Of a stretch of 64,000 bases of DNA, positions 34,526-44,962 are shown in pieces. The stretch is taken from the NCBI GenBank assembly GCA_028386065.3, contig JAKUCV010000905.1:9053-73052 (forward strand), given 5' to 3'. The DNA comes from Turnera subulata. Lineage: Eukaryota; Streptophyta; Magnoliopsida; Malpighiales; Passifloraceae. A program made the position numbers and the translations under genes. How positions within the stretch are numbered: the stretch's first letter is position 1; each line of letters starts with the position of its first letter. The notes under the pieces were generated by a model. The model was not told where the DNA came from. It saw nothing but the letters and a program-made list of their open reading frames with translations, and ran no database searches.

Positions 34526-37500
34526 TTAAGTGTTATTCAAGAGAATAAATTTTCGCCCAGGGGCTTCCCAATTCCTCAGGAACTCTGCATTCGCCATGAG
34601 TATAGAGGCACCGAAGGGGATGTCAGGTTGAATGGACTTAATCCAAAAGATTGCACGAACCAGGATCAGATCTGTCAAACGGTCCACACTATTAACAACC
34701 CCTTGAAAAATGTGGTTGTTCCTTTCGATCCACAAAGACCACAAGGAGGCAGCACCAATAATAAACCACCATGCTCTGCTGCAATGGACGGGTGACAAAA
34801 AGGTCCATTGAATGAGGAAGTTCTCCAAGCTATCGCAGGTGCACCATTGCACACCCCACCAACAACACAGATTAGACCAGACTCTCCAGGAAACGGGGCA
34901 GTGAAGAAGTAGGTGGTCCCTGGATTCAAGGCTACAGAGACATAAACTGCAAAGGGAATTGGCGAGAGAAAGAATGCCTCTTTCCCTCAGTACATCCTTA
35001 GATGGGATCCCATTGTTAATGGCAAACCACAACCAACATTCAACTTTATAAGGCACGAGGGAGAACCAAATAAATGGTTTGGAGGAGGTCACACCAAGCT
35101 GAGAGTAGATAAAGGATCTGCCCAGCTTCACAGAGAACTCACCATTATGGTTATCCTGCCACCAAAAGCGATCAACACAGGAGGGGGCCAAAGCCGTAGC
35201 TTCAACAATACTCCGTAACTCTTCCAGTAAGTCTTTTTCCCAGTCCCATAGGTGTCTGCGCCACCTGTTCAGCCAAATGGGGCCATTTCCTGAATCTGTG
35301 AGGCAGTCAAGGACAGAGCACTCTTTGCATAGAGAAATTGAGAAAAGCCTGCTGTAACATTCTTTGAGAGCCCCATGACCGGTCCAGTCATCCAACCAGA
35401 AGAGAACTTTGTTTCCAGCCCCGACTCTTAAGGAGGAGCCTTTCAGTAGAGCAACTCCTGATTGGCTATTAATGGAACCAGAAGATACAACATCCTTCCA
35501 GCAAGGAGAGCACTTCTGCGAATTAAAAGAAGGAGAAAACGCCATCGACGGCTCAACACACTTTGAGCGAATCAGCTCCTTCCAGATCTTAGAGATAGGA
35601 GTGATGAACTGCCAAAGCCATTTAAATAAAAGGCACTGGTTCATAACCTCTAGACTAATAATACCCAAACCCCCCAACTCTTGAGGAGCAGCAATACGAC
35701 GCCAGGCGATCAAGCATGCCTTCCTAGATGATGACTCCACCCCATTCCACAAAAAAACTCTCATAATGGAAGTTAACTTTTTTGCCACTGCCACCGGGAG
35801 CTTAAATAATGACATGAAATAAATGGGCAATCCACATAGCACAGATTTTATGAGTGTCACCCTCCCTCCTAACGATAAGAATTTACCCTTCCAAGACTTT
35901 AACCTTCCTTTAAACTTCTCAATCACAGGGCCCCAAGCAGAGATTCTCCTCATGTTGGCACCCAAGGGGTACCCCAAATAGGTGAAAGGGAATGTCTCAG
36001 CCCTACTATGCAGTCGGCCAGCTAACTCTTCAACCATGTGTTGCTTTATCCCAATCCCAAGCACACTACTCTTGAAGAAATTAATGCACAAGCCAGAAAG
36101 GGCCTCAAAAACCCTAAGGCATCTTTTCAGGTTTAATAGAAGGGTGAGACTAGCAGGGGAGAAAAGGATGGTATCATCTGCATATTGTAAGAGTGAAACA
36201 GAAATACCATGTACCTTGACGCCCTGGATTTGGCCAAGAGAGGTGGCTTTTGATAAGATAGATGCCAAACCTTCGGCCGCCAATACAAAAAGAAAGGGAG
36301 ATAAAGGATCACCCTGTTTTAAGCCCCTCTCCATAGACACCTCCGGTGAAGGGGAACCATTGATCAACACAGCCAGCTTAGAGGTGGAGAGACATGTAAA
36401 TATCCAGTTGCGCCATTTTTGACTAAACCCCATTGCCTCCAGCACTGCCAATAAGTAATTCCAGTCCACTGAATCATATGCTTTTTTGAAGTCCAATTTC
36501 CAAACTATAGCCTCAGTTTTCGAATGTTTCAAACTATGGACAGTTTCGTTAGCCAGGAGAGCACTGTCCATGATACAACGGCCTTCTATAAAACCTGACT
36601 GCTGTGGTCCAACGAGGGAGGAAAGCACACCCTTCAATCTTAGTGCAAGGATTTTAGAAATAATTTTATATAGACCGTTCACCAACGTAATGGGTCTGTA
36701 ATCGTCCAAATCTGCAGTTGTAGCCTTTTTTGCGATTAATGTGATGTATGCAGTGTTGGAGCCCTTAGGAAGCTTGGCAGTCTCAAAGAATTCAGTGACC
36801 ATGTCGAAGATGTCCAGCTTTACCAACTCCCAACATTTCTTGTAAAAGCTGAAATTAAATCCGTCGGGACCAGGGGCTTTAGAGCTGGCACAATCCCAAA
36901 CAGCATCTTTAATTTCCTCCATTGATACAGGTCGTTCCAGGTTCAAAGCCTCAGATATACTCAGCCTTCGAAAATCAAGGGACCCAATGGAAGGTCTTAA
37001 AGAGACCTGTCGAGAGTATAGGCTAGAGTAATACTTGGAGGCAGCTTTTTTAATTAACTCAGGCTCACGAACCACCTGCCCGTCCATCACTATTTCATCA
37101 AGCCTATTTTTTCGTCCTCTGATGTTGGCAGAAAGATGGAAAAGCCGTGTGTTACGGTCCCCCAGCTTGCACCATTGAATCCTCGCTTTTTGCCTCCATA
37201 TAGATTCCAACTGCCGAGATTTTATGTTCAAGGAATATTTCAGATCCCTAACTTTTTGAAGCTCAGCAGGAGATAGAGTTCTCACGTCCGCAGTTTTATC
37301 CAAAGTATCTAACTCAGCCTGGATTTGATCAATACAGGTCTTCACATTACCAAAAGACTCCCTATTCCATTTGGAGAGAAGTTTCCTAATCAAACTCAAC
37401 TTCTTCAATAAATTAAACTTTCCAGGAAAATGCAAATTTGCCTCATCCCACATCTTCTCAATTACGTCCATAAATCCTGGATGAGACCACCAGGCATTCA

Positions 37501-38116
37501 AAAAACGAAATGGTCTTGGTCCCTGGTTGACATGAGCTTGCTCCAACAATAGAGGAACGTGGTCAGAACCACGTTTACTTCCAGCTTTAAGGGAGAGGGA
37601 GGGGAATAGGAGACACCAGTCTGGCTCAACAAATACCCTATCAATGCAACTTGCGCTTCTGTAGTTTCCCCAAGTGAACCGCCTATTTGCCAAATGCACT
37701 TCCAGGAGGTTCAACTGATTAACAAAGTGCCCAAAGGCGTCAGCGCCCCTAGGATAGAATCTTTGGCTTTTTCGATCAGAGGGAAGTAGAGTTTCGTTAA
37801 AATCGCCAATCACTAGCCATGGGGAGTTAAAAGTTTGTTTCAGCTTAGGTATCTCCTCAAACATCTGAATTCTGCAATCCAACCGTGTATCACCATAAAC
37901 CCCACAGATCGATACTTTCGCGTTGCACTTCAACAAAATCCCTTCAATTATGATCCACTGATCCGATATCTGTTTTTGTAACAACTTAAAGGTATCGCAG
38001 TCCCAAATCATCAATAAACCACCAGCCAAGCCTCTAGCCTCCACCGCGCAGAAGTCAATATTTCCGGGCCCCCATATGCATTGACAAAGCGGGAGGTTAA
38101 TACTATTGCAAATTAT
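34526..38116 (-). CDS. LINE ORF2, 5'-truncated but open (EN-RT-zf-RVT)
   Basis: An open frame of about 1196 codons from the truncation point to the stop at 34526. Endonuclease: VIGDFNETLLPSDRKS and GSDHVPLLL. RT: SKAPGPDGFNFSFYKKCW, DYRPITLVNGLYKI, WKLDFKKAYDSVDW, GLKQGDPLSPFLF and LLQYADDTILFS (YADD catalytic pair). zf-RVT: CSLCLCSLESRDHLLLHCP. The N-terminal half of the endonuclease is missing, so autonomous activity is unlikely. The absence of stops implies a recent insertion. Confidence 0.88.
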   Translation of the reverse strand: MICNSINLPLCQCIWGPGNIDFCAVEARGLAGGLLMIWDCDTFKLLQKQISDQWIIIEGILLKCNAKVSICGVYGDTRLDCRIQMFEEIPKLKQTFNSPWLVIGDFNETLLPSDRKSQRFYPRGADAFGHFVNQLNLLEVHLANRRFTWGNYRSASCIDRVFVEPDWCLLFPSLSLKAGSKRGSDHVPLLLEQAHVNQGPRPFRFLNAWWSHPGFMDVIEKMWDEANLHFPGKFNLLKKLSLIRKLLSKWNRESFGNVKTCIDQIQAELDTLDKTADVRTLSPAELQKVRDLKYSLNIKSRQLESIWRQKARIQWCKLGDRNTRLFHLSANIRGRKNRLDEIVMDGQVVREPELIKKAASKYYSSLYSRQVSLRPSIGSLDFRRLSISEALNLERPVSMEEIKDAVWDCASSKAPGPDGFNFSFYKKCWELVKLDIFDMVTEFFETAKLPKGSNTAYITLIAKKATTADLDDYRPITLVNGLYKIISKILALRLKGVLSSLVGPQQSGFIEGRCIMDSALLANETVHSLKHSKTEAIVWKLDFKKAYDSVDWNYLLAVLEAMGFSQKWRNWIFTCLSTSKLAVLINGSPSPEVSMERGLKQGDPLSPFLFVLAAEGLASILSKATSLGQIQGVKVHGISVSLLQYADDTILFSPASLTLLLNLKRCLRVFEALSGLCINFFKSSVLGIGIKQHMVEELAGRLHSRAETFPFTYLGYPLGANMRRISAWGPVIEKFKGRLKSWKGKFLSLGGRVTLIKSVLCGLPIYFMSLFKLPVAVAKKLTSIMRVFLWNGVESSSRKACLIAWRRIAAPQELGGLGIISLEVMNQCLLFKWLWQFITPISKIWKELIRSKCVEPSMAFSPSFNSQKCSPCWKDVVSSGSINSQSGVALLKGSSLRVGAGNKVLFWLDDWTGHGALKECYSRLFSISLCKECSVLDCLTDSGNGPIWLNRWRRHLWDWEKDLLEELRSIVEATALAPSCVDRFWWQDNHNGEFSVKLGRSFIYSQLGVTSSKPFIWFSLVPYKVECWLWFAINNGIPSKDVLRERGILSLANSLCSLCLCSLESRDHLLLHCPVSWRVWSNLCCWWGVQWCTCDSLENFLIQWTFLSPVHCSRAWWFIIGAASLWSLWIERNNHIFQGVVNSVDRLTDLILVRAIFWIKSIQPDIPFGASILMANAEFLRNWEAPGRKFILLNNT

Positions 38117-38134
38117 CAGGTTTTGATAAGACAG
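38117..38134. repeat. Right copy of LINE target duplication
   Basis: Identical 18-bp copy of 34275-34292. Confidence 0.95.
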
Positions 38135-40117
38135 TTGCAAATTGCCTAGAGGATTTTCAACAGGTTCTTCTCTTTTTTTCTTCATTGACACGAGATACAA
38201 ACAGTACAAGACTAAACTTGCCCCCAACATTCCAGAAACTGTTGCCACTATCACTACAACAAGGATGGATCTCTTCTTCTTTTGCGAGTGTTGCACTATG
38301 CATGTTGGCAAATGAAATTCAGGACTGCCTCCACAAAGCATATTGTTTCCCATCAAGAAAGCTGCACTTGAATTGCTGAAGACTCCTTTGGTTGGTACTT
38401 CACCCACAAAATCATTATATGAGAGATTCAACTGTTCCAATGCTTTCAAATCCTGGAGAAATAGTGGAATGCTTCCTGTCAAATTGTTGCTAGAAATATC
38501 TAATTGTTGGATCCCTCTGAGTGAACTGAAACTTGGAGGAATGTTTCCTTGCAAAGAATTCGCGCGCAACCAAAGACTCTCCAAGCTCTCACAGTTTCCA
38601 ATATCGCTAGGAATTTCGCCAGATAATATGTTATGTGATAGATCGAGTCCACCAAGATTGCTCAAATTTCCAACTTTGGGAAGGGAACCCCTCAGACCGT
38701 TACGCGACAAGTTTAGATAGATTGACAAGGATGCAATGCCAAATATCTCCATGGGAATAGAACCAGTGAGATTGTTATCAGAAAGATCCAGCCATAACAA
38801 GTTTTGGCAATTGCCAAAAGTTGAAGGGATGTGACCTTGAAAATTATTATCCGCGAAAATCAATTCAGTTAATGAGCTTAGATTTCCTATAGATTCTGGA
38901 ATCTTGCCAGAGAAATCATTTCTTTGAATGTTGATTCTCACAAGCTTTCTCAACATTCCAATTTCAGAGGGAATGGCTCCAGAGAGATTGTTGTTTAACA
39001 GCCCTAATCTCCCCAAATTTGGGAGATTATGTATTCCAACCGGGATAGTTCCAGATATTTGGTTGTTGGATAGAGACAACCATTCAACTGTAGTTGAGAG
39101 GTTGGCTATAGATTCAGGCAACATGGCTTTGAAGTTGTTATAACTTATGAATAGAACTCGTAATCGGGTTACATTTGATAAAGAGGAAACAAAGCTCAAG
39201 TCATCTTTACTACCTCCCAGCCTATTGCCGTAAATGCTGAACCATTCCACACTATGAAGTCCATCCAGATTTGGAACATTCCCACTAATTTCATTCACAC
39301 TACAATCAAAAGTTACCAAATTCGAGGCATTAGATAAGAACACCGGAAGACTGACAGTAAGATGATTGGACGCAACACTGAAGACGGAAAGATTGGGAAG
39401 GGAGATGCCTAAATCTCTAGGAAGAGAGCCATGCAGTCTGTTTCCAGTCACCCAAAATTCTTGGATAGAAGATATATTGTATAACAATGGAGGGATGATA
39501 CCTGACAAATTATTATATTGCAGGCCAAAGTATTGCAGGGTTGTCAGTCGGGTAAGGGATTCAGGTATGCTTCCGTCCAAGTTATTGAAAGATGTCCAAA
39601 GTTCCACCAAATATGAAAGATTTCCTAAAGAAGGAGGGATGCTTCCGATTAGTCTGTTTCTGGCAATGTAAAGGTGTTTGAGGTTTGGGATAGAACCAAG
39701 CTCTTCTGGAATCTTATCAACCAACTTATTATCAGAAAGAGCGATTCCTATGAGGTCAGAGCAAGCTGACAAGTTGGCTGGGATATTTCCGGTGAAAGAA
39801 TTGTTGCGAAGCTCTAGTATTCGCAATCTTCGCAAATGGGTAACTTGAGGTGGGATTTGGCCACTAAAGCTGTTGTTGTGGAGCCACAATGACCTTAGGA
39901 AGCTCAAGTTCCCAATATGGGGAGACAGGAAGCCTTCAAGTTTTGAGGAGTTGAGGTGCAACTGGGTGACTCTTTGGTGCCTACGACCACAGGTAACACC
40001 ATGCCACTGGCAAAATTGGACGGTTTCGTTCCAGGAGTCCAAGACACCAAAAGGGTCACTTCTTATTTGGGTTTTGAATTCAAGTAAGCTCAGTCTATCT
40101 GTTTCATTGCCTATAAT

Positions 40118-40118
40118 N
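40118..40118. other. Single N at a sequence discontinuity
   Basis: The receptor sequence follows its paralogs up to CCTATAAT, then one N, then unrelated LINE ORF1-like sequence. This looks like a contig join or collapsed gap. Confidence 0.8.
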
Positions 40119-40582
40119 ATAGAGGCCGAGAGTTTTCCTCCGTCAACGAGCATCGAGCAGATGCTGTTAATAATGCGCTGAACGTTGTTGTTGTTTCTAA
40201 ACCTCACAAAGGCGAATTTGATCCCTTTCCTGTTCATCCTACGTGGAATGAACACATCCATAACTTCACCGTATTTTGACATCACTAAGTGCACATCAGT
40301 AGGTAGCCATCGCGGCGCGAAATTCTCGATGTACAAACTCACAACTTGGTTATTATCAACAGCATTCTGAATGGTTTTCCTTCCCCATTTGGAGAAGTAT
40401 TGAGCATGGTTGCTGGCAGCTTCGTTAGACTCATGACTAGGAGGAGTTAAAACAGCAGGGGCTAAGGTATGGGAGTGGGGAGCCGGGTGTTGGTTTAGTG
40501 TAGGTGGTGGTAATGAGAGGGTGGTGTGCGGTGGTCGACGTAGCAAAGGTGGAGCGGTGGGGAGTCCAGACTCAGTGGCCAT
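40119..40582 (-). CDS. LINE ORF1-like protein with RRM, 3' end missing
   Basis: It starts with ATG at 40582 (MATESGLPTAPP), has a Pro-rich leader, then an RRM: VVSLYIENFAP (RNP2-like) and GIKFAFVRF (RNP1-like), with WLPTDVHLVMSKYGEVMDV between. RRM-bearing ORF1 proteins are known from the BNR-type plant LINEs; that lineage fits the LINEs at 34293 and 45794. The frame is cut by the N at 40118. A host RNA-binding gene fragment is the alternative. Confidence 0.65.
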
Positions 40583-41201
40583 GGAGCTTCACAAAGGATG
40601 GTTTTTAATAGGCTTACCTACCTTTGTGAACCAGTGGCCATGGAACCAGCAACAGTTAACAGAAAGAGAATCTGGTTATTCCTTAAGACTCTTTTATGCC
40701 ATAATTTTTAGGTAAACATAATCAGTTTCAATTCTTTTGTCTGGAGTTGTTCTTGCAATGATTGCTTCAAGGAAGTTAACTAATATATGCTGTTGGTGTC
40801 TTCTTTTATAGTTCTGTCTTCCTGATTTCTATTTTAATAATAGTACTGTTCATCAATAAAGTGTTCTTGGTTCAATATATGTCAGTGCTTGGTATGTTAT
40901 TCCACTATACATGTGCTTTTATGGTCTTTACCAATTTCAGGAAACATTTGTATATATATATTTATGCAGTTGCACCAACAATGATGACTCACCTATTGAG
41001 CATCACGAGTTATATGACTCACGAATGTCGGTGCTTTGTATGTTATTCATGAAGACTTTGTAAACGTTGTGTTTATTATTGATATTCACCAACATACTTA
41101 TACACAATGGGTTATACTATACATGGTAACCCTGACCTTAGATACACAACATATTTACTTCAGAATGTATGTGTATCAGTATCATATCTAGTATATTAAA
41201 T
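40583..41201 (+). other. F-box family 3' flank relic and a short inverted repeat
   Basis: An inverted repeat TTCACAAAGG (40589-40598) / CCTTTGTGAA (40622-40631) lies next to the LINE ORF1 start. AGTGGCCATGG occurs at 40577 and 40634. From about 40660 the sequence matches the 3' flank shared by the F-box copies (GTAAACATAATCAGTTTCAA). No ORF. Confidence 0.5.
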
Positions 41202-42003
41202 ACCACGTTCTTGTCCCTTCAAGCCTCGTGGTTGCAGTCTCCCTCTAGGTTCTTGCGATAGTATGCTTGTTTTGGGCAGTGGAGATGGAAATTTGGATTT
41301 CTGGAACCCTGCAACCAACCAGTGCTACTCTACTTTACTAGCTCCCGAACAAACACCAGCATTGAGGCGAGTAAGCACCCGTTCTGTTTTCTACCATGAT
41401 ACGTGTAGTAACCAGTACAAGTTGGTGCAAACAGTAGTACAACGCACTGCAGGTATTTGCGAGTTCCAGTCTTACAATCAGGAAGCTAATGGTTTCACAA
41501 TATTCCATACTCTCCCTGTTGATCAGCTATCTTGCTTTGTTAATGGTGCTCTACATTGGCTGGCAGCTGCAAGTAGTGATGGTTTTCACTCTGAGATTGT
41601 TGCCCTCCAACTTGCAACATTGGAATGTTACAAGCTGCCATTTGTTCAGTATAGATATTGTGAGCCAAGTTTTGCTGTCTTGGAAGGACTTTTGTGTGCA
41701 ACATTTAGTAGTTGCAGAAATAGTTCTACGTATGACATCGATGTGTGGGTGATGAAGGAATATGGAGGAGAATGGACCAAACTTTTCAACCTTATTACCT
41801 CCCGCTACATAATTATGTATACCCTATAGCTTACTCCAAGAACAGAGATAAAGTTTTGTTGCATTTTTTGTGATCCTTGCGATAACCTCTGGTGGTATCA
41901 CCTGAAGCAGGAAAAGCTCGTCCCTATTCAGATTCCTGGTGCGCCAAATTCTTTTCAACCCATGCTTTGCTTGCCCACCCCTGTCAACTACCAAAAGCTC
42001 TGA
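41202..42003 (+). pseudogene. F-box-associated domain gene fragment 1
   Basis: Homology with the F-box gene at 50681 begins at 41202, after its F-box. It includes GSGDGNLDFWNPATNQCYST, FVNGALHWLAAASSDGF and VWVMKEYGGEWTKLFNL. The F-box itself is absent. The frame breaks near 41810, before YPIAYSKNRDKVLL, and again near 41868. Sequence similarity continues to a stop near 42003. Confidence 0.8.
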
Positions 42004-42372
42004 AAAATTAATCAGGGAGAGAATCTGGTTCCCTTTATTCCTCCAGACTGTTTTATCCCATAATTAAGTTCTAGGTAAGCATAATCAGTTTCAATTTTTC
42101 TGTTTGGAGTTGGTCTTGTGCGCAAGGCTTGCTTCATGGACGTTTAATTAATAATTCTGTCTGCCTGATTTCTACTCTAATAATAGCACTGTTCATCAAT
42201 AAATTAAGTGTTCGTGGTTCAATATATGTCAGTGCTTGGTGTGTTATTCCACTATGTGCTTTTATGGTCTTTACCAATTTCTACTTTAATAATAGTAGAA
42301 TTCATCAGTAAAGTAGTTGTTGGTTCAGTATATGTCACTGCTTTGTTGAAAGAGGTATTATTGAAATCTGTG
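42004..42372 (+). other. 3' flank of F-box fragment 1
   Basis: Matches the 3' flank of the gene at 50681 (GAGAATCTGGTT, CATAATCAGTTTCAA, TTCATCAATAAA). It holds a candidate poly-A signal (AATAAA near 42198). No ORF. Confidence 0.55.
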
Positions 42373-42754
42373 GTTCAAAGCAATCCCACTGGATAGAGTA
42401 ATGAGGAAATTCTAGTGGGGTCATAATGAAGGCCGTAATGATGTCTGCTGGGTTGAATGGAATAAAGATTTGTGGAGCAAAGAAGCAAGGGGGACTACGG
42501 TTCAGACGTTTAGAAGCTTTCAATTCAGGTATGCTCGCCGAACAGGCTTGGCGTTTGAGCCAACAAAACTCTTTGCTTGCAATTACCCTCAAAGCAAAAT
42601 ACTACAGGCGGTTACCCTCATGCAAGCAAATGTAGGCCACAGCTCTAGTTACACTAGGCGAAACATAATGCATGGCCGGTCGGTGATCAGTATATATAGG
42701 AGCAAGTTGGATAGTCGGCAATGGAGAGAGTATACGGATATGGAAGGACTCCTC
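42373..42754 (+). pseudogene. LINE ORF2 relic, upstream piece
   Basis: Frames read KF*WGHNEGRNDVCWVEW, QGGLRFRRLEAFNSGMLAEQ and AWRLSQQNSLL, typical of the region after the RT of plant LINEs. There are stops and frameshifts. It ends at ESIRIW, after which a roughly 1.07 kb insertion separates it from its continuation at 43798-43882 (ESIRIWMDSSLENDHQP). Confidence 0.7.
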
Positions 42755-43797
42755 CTTGACGGGATGCTGAGGCGGAACCGATGCGAGAACACCGGGTTGC
42801 GCCGCCTCTCCTACGAGTCGATCTCGCCACTTCAACAGCCGCACCATCACCGGATGCCACCCCCTCTCCAAACTGCCGCCGTCCGATCTCCCTCTCTACC
42901 GCCACGATGAGCCGCCGCCGCTCACACCTCTGCTCGCACGCCCGCTGCCGCCTAGTCGCGCGTCGTAGAGCCTCGAGGCAGGGATGTTGAGGCGGGATCC
43001 AACTATTACTACGTCCGAGCTGCAGGGGGTACAAAGCCTCCTCCTTGACTCCTCCTCCACTTATGCCATCGCCCCCGTCGTCGATGGTAAGTAGTGCACT
43101 ACCTCGCGCTTCTTCCTTCCTTCCTCCCTTTAATTCCAGAGTTGCTATGAAGAGTTGCTATGATGTGTACAGATCCTAATTTGGGTTAGTTGTGTTGGTC
43201 TGATGGTGGTCCGGTGGTGGATGTGTGCTGCTGTGGTAGTGGATGTGTATTGTTGATGGTGCTACTGTAGGCGTAAACAAAGGCAGAAGAGGTTTCGGTG
43301 TATTTTTAGTTGTTCTGTTTGGTGTGACCAGTGATGGCTGGAACCCGGCGAGACACGGGAATGTTCCGGCGAAGGCTCAAAAATTCCCAATGGGCAAAAC
43401 TTAACAATAGTGACGACCTGGAACGAATAACGAAGGAGCGGAATCCGGCGTCCTTCTGCTTGGGCGCCAAATTTTCAGCCCACCGAAGACCCACGCGAAC
43501 GGGCCACCGTCCTTTACTGCCACACTATTGGAAGAAAATAATAAAAAATCGTTTAAATTTTTTTTCGCTTCAATAAAAAGAACAAAACTTTGAAATTAGA
43601 AAATAATAAAAAATTGGTCAAAAGCGGGGCCCACAGGCCACGTGTCCATCTCAGAAAGGCACACGGGTTAGCAAAGGTCAATTGTACAACAATAGCCGGT
43701 TTTAGCGGAGTTGAGCGGCAAAAACGATGATTTTCAAAGAATAGGGACAACAACGATGAAATTAGGGAAGTATAGGGACAAAAAAAACCTTTTAACC
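42755..43797. mobile_element. Unclassified GC-rich insertion with 29-bp direct repeats at its ends
   Basis: Flanked by a near-identical 29-bp direct repeat (42726-42754 and 43798-43826; one mismatch) that is part of the LINE relic. The left 350 bp is much richer in G+C than its surroundings (runs such as GCCGCCGCTC), with an exon-like edge GATG|GTAAGTAG near 43085. The right end is AT-rich. No ORF resembles a known protein. Confidence 0.5.
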
Positions 43798-43882
43798 GAG
43801 AGTATACGGATATGGATGGACTCCTCGCTTGAGAATGACCATCAACCTACAGTAGCAACTGATGCTATAATGGTGGATGATG

Positions 43883-44962
43883 GGATTGGGCTCCTCTCAT
43901 GTTGGGAGTAACAGGAGAAATCCTGTTACTTCAATCTCAACCATTAGATTACATCTAATGGTTCTAAATTATTTTATATTTAAAAGATAACTTTTCAACC
44001 CTAATTTTCTTTACTTTTTGTTTCTTTCCATTAATCGATCACAAAAACAAAACAACTCATTAATTTTTTTCCTTTTTTCACATATACTCTTTATTCTCTT
44101 ATTTTTTTGTCTTCAACATGTGAAGGGAAATAAAAATCTCCAAGCATAGTAGATTTGCTGTAAACTTCAAAAAAATTTTAATCATTAAAAAAAAATATGA
44201 ACCTTTCGTCCTACTTAAGAAACTGAAGATTGTTTATTCATCAAACATTTTCTTGGTTATAATCCTATACGCTAACTTCATTTTCATACAAGGGGAACAT
44301 AATATAATTACAGGCATTGAGCATTAGTTCTGCAGTACATCACCTGTTTCCATATACTTCAATTCAGTCCATATTGCTTCAGGCCCAGAAGATGTTGCAG
44401 TTCCCACTCCATCCTGATGTGTGCCTTGTCCACCTCTCAAATCAAAAGTCTTCACTTTGAAGAAGTCATTAGTCTTGATCAAGCCAATTCCATGGAATAA
44501 CAACTATTAACAGAAGATAAGTATAAAAAGGAATAATAGGCCTGGTTAGATATAAAGTATTGGAACCATATAAAACACGTTCATCAGGATTGTCCCAGGT
44601 GGACACTAAGTAATAGAAATAAATTTACTGGAAATCCAGTATTCATGTGATTTTTTTTGTTTCCTTTTAAAGGTTGAAGAGAAGAAACAGGAGAATCAAG
44701 CATTCATGTGATTTTTTTGTTTCCTTTTAAAGGTTGAAGAGAAGAAACAGGAGAATCAAGCGCATGCGTGAAAAAAAAGAGAAAAAATTAAATGAGTTGT
44801 TTTGTTTTTGTCCTCGATTAAAGGAAAGAAGAATAATAAATGAGGGTTAAAAAGTTATCTTTTAAATATAAAATAATTAAAAACCATTAGATTTAATTTA
44901 ATGGTTGAGATTGAAATAACAGGATCTCTCCTGTTACTCCCAACGGGAGAGGAGCCCAATCC
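43883..44962. mobile_element. Mutator-like MITE, 1080 bp, 9-bp TSD
   Basis: Terminal inverted repeats of nearly 200 bp begin GGATTGGGCTCCTCTC on both sides. The target duplication TGGATGATG is perfect (43874-43882 and 44963-44971); 9 bp is the Mutator-superfamily size. There is no transposase. It inserted into the LINE relic and is the youngest layer at this spot. Confidence 0.88.
44641..44760. repeat. Tandem duplication, 2 x 60 bp, inside the MITE
   Basis: Units 44641-44700 and 44701-44760 are nearly identical (TTTCCTTTTAAAGGTTGAAG shared). One T-run differs in length. Confidence 0.92.

Larger units (their letters stand above)
34293..38116 (-). mobile_element. 5'-truncated LINE (RRM-ORF1 type lineage) inside a kinase gene
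   Basis: A poly-T at 34293-34303 is the tail of a minus-strand insertion. An 18-bp perfect target duplication brackets it. The element is truncated within the endonuclease and carries RT and zf-RVT domains but no RNase H. It is closely related in layout and motifs to the LINE at 45794. Confidence 0.93.
33220..40117 (-). pseudogene. LRR-XII receptor kinase copy 5, split by a LINE and cut at an N
   Basis: The LRRNT and LRR domain, membrane segment and start of the kinase lie at 40117-38117. The rest of the kinase exon is at 34292-33713 and exon 2 at 33590-33220. A LINE inserted at LQLSYQNL separates the halves. A net 8-nt deletion near 34164-34170 also removes part of AVKVLNLVHP and shifts the frame. 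The kinase remainder keeps HCDIKPSN and DFGLARF. The 5' end is missing: sequence stops at IIGNETDRLSLL beside a single N at 40118, so signal peptide and promoter are absent from the assembly. Not functional as assembled. Confidence 0.88.

Noticed and set aside
34526..40582. A 2018-aa fusion gene (RRM, LRR and reverse transcriptase)
   Set aside because: A LINE with a perfect 18-bp TSD and a single-N discontinuity explain the open frame; it is three unrelated pieces in phase by chance.
42781..42990. An Arg/Ser/Pro-rich 69-codon ORF in the GC-rich block
   Set aside because: Base composition alone produces it; frames on both strands are equally open and none matches a known protein.
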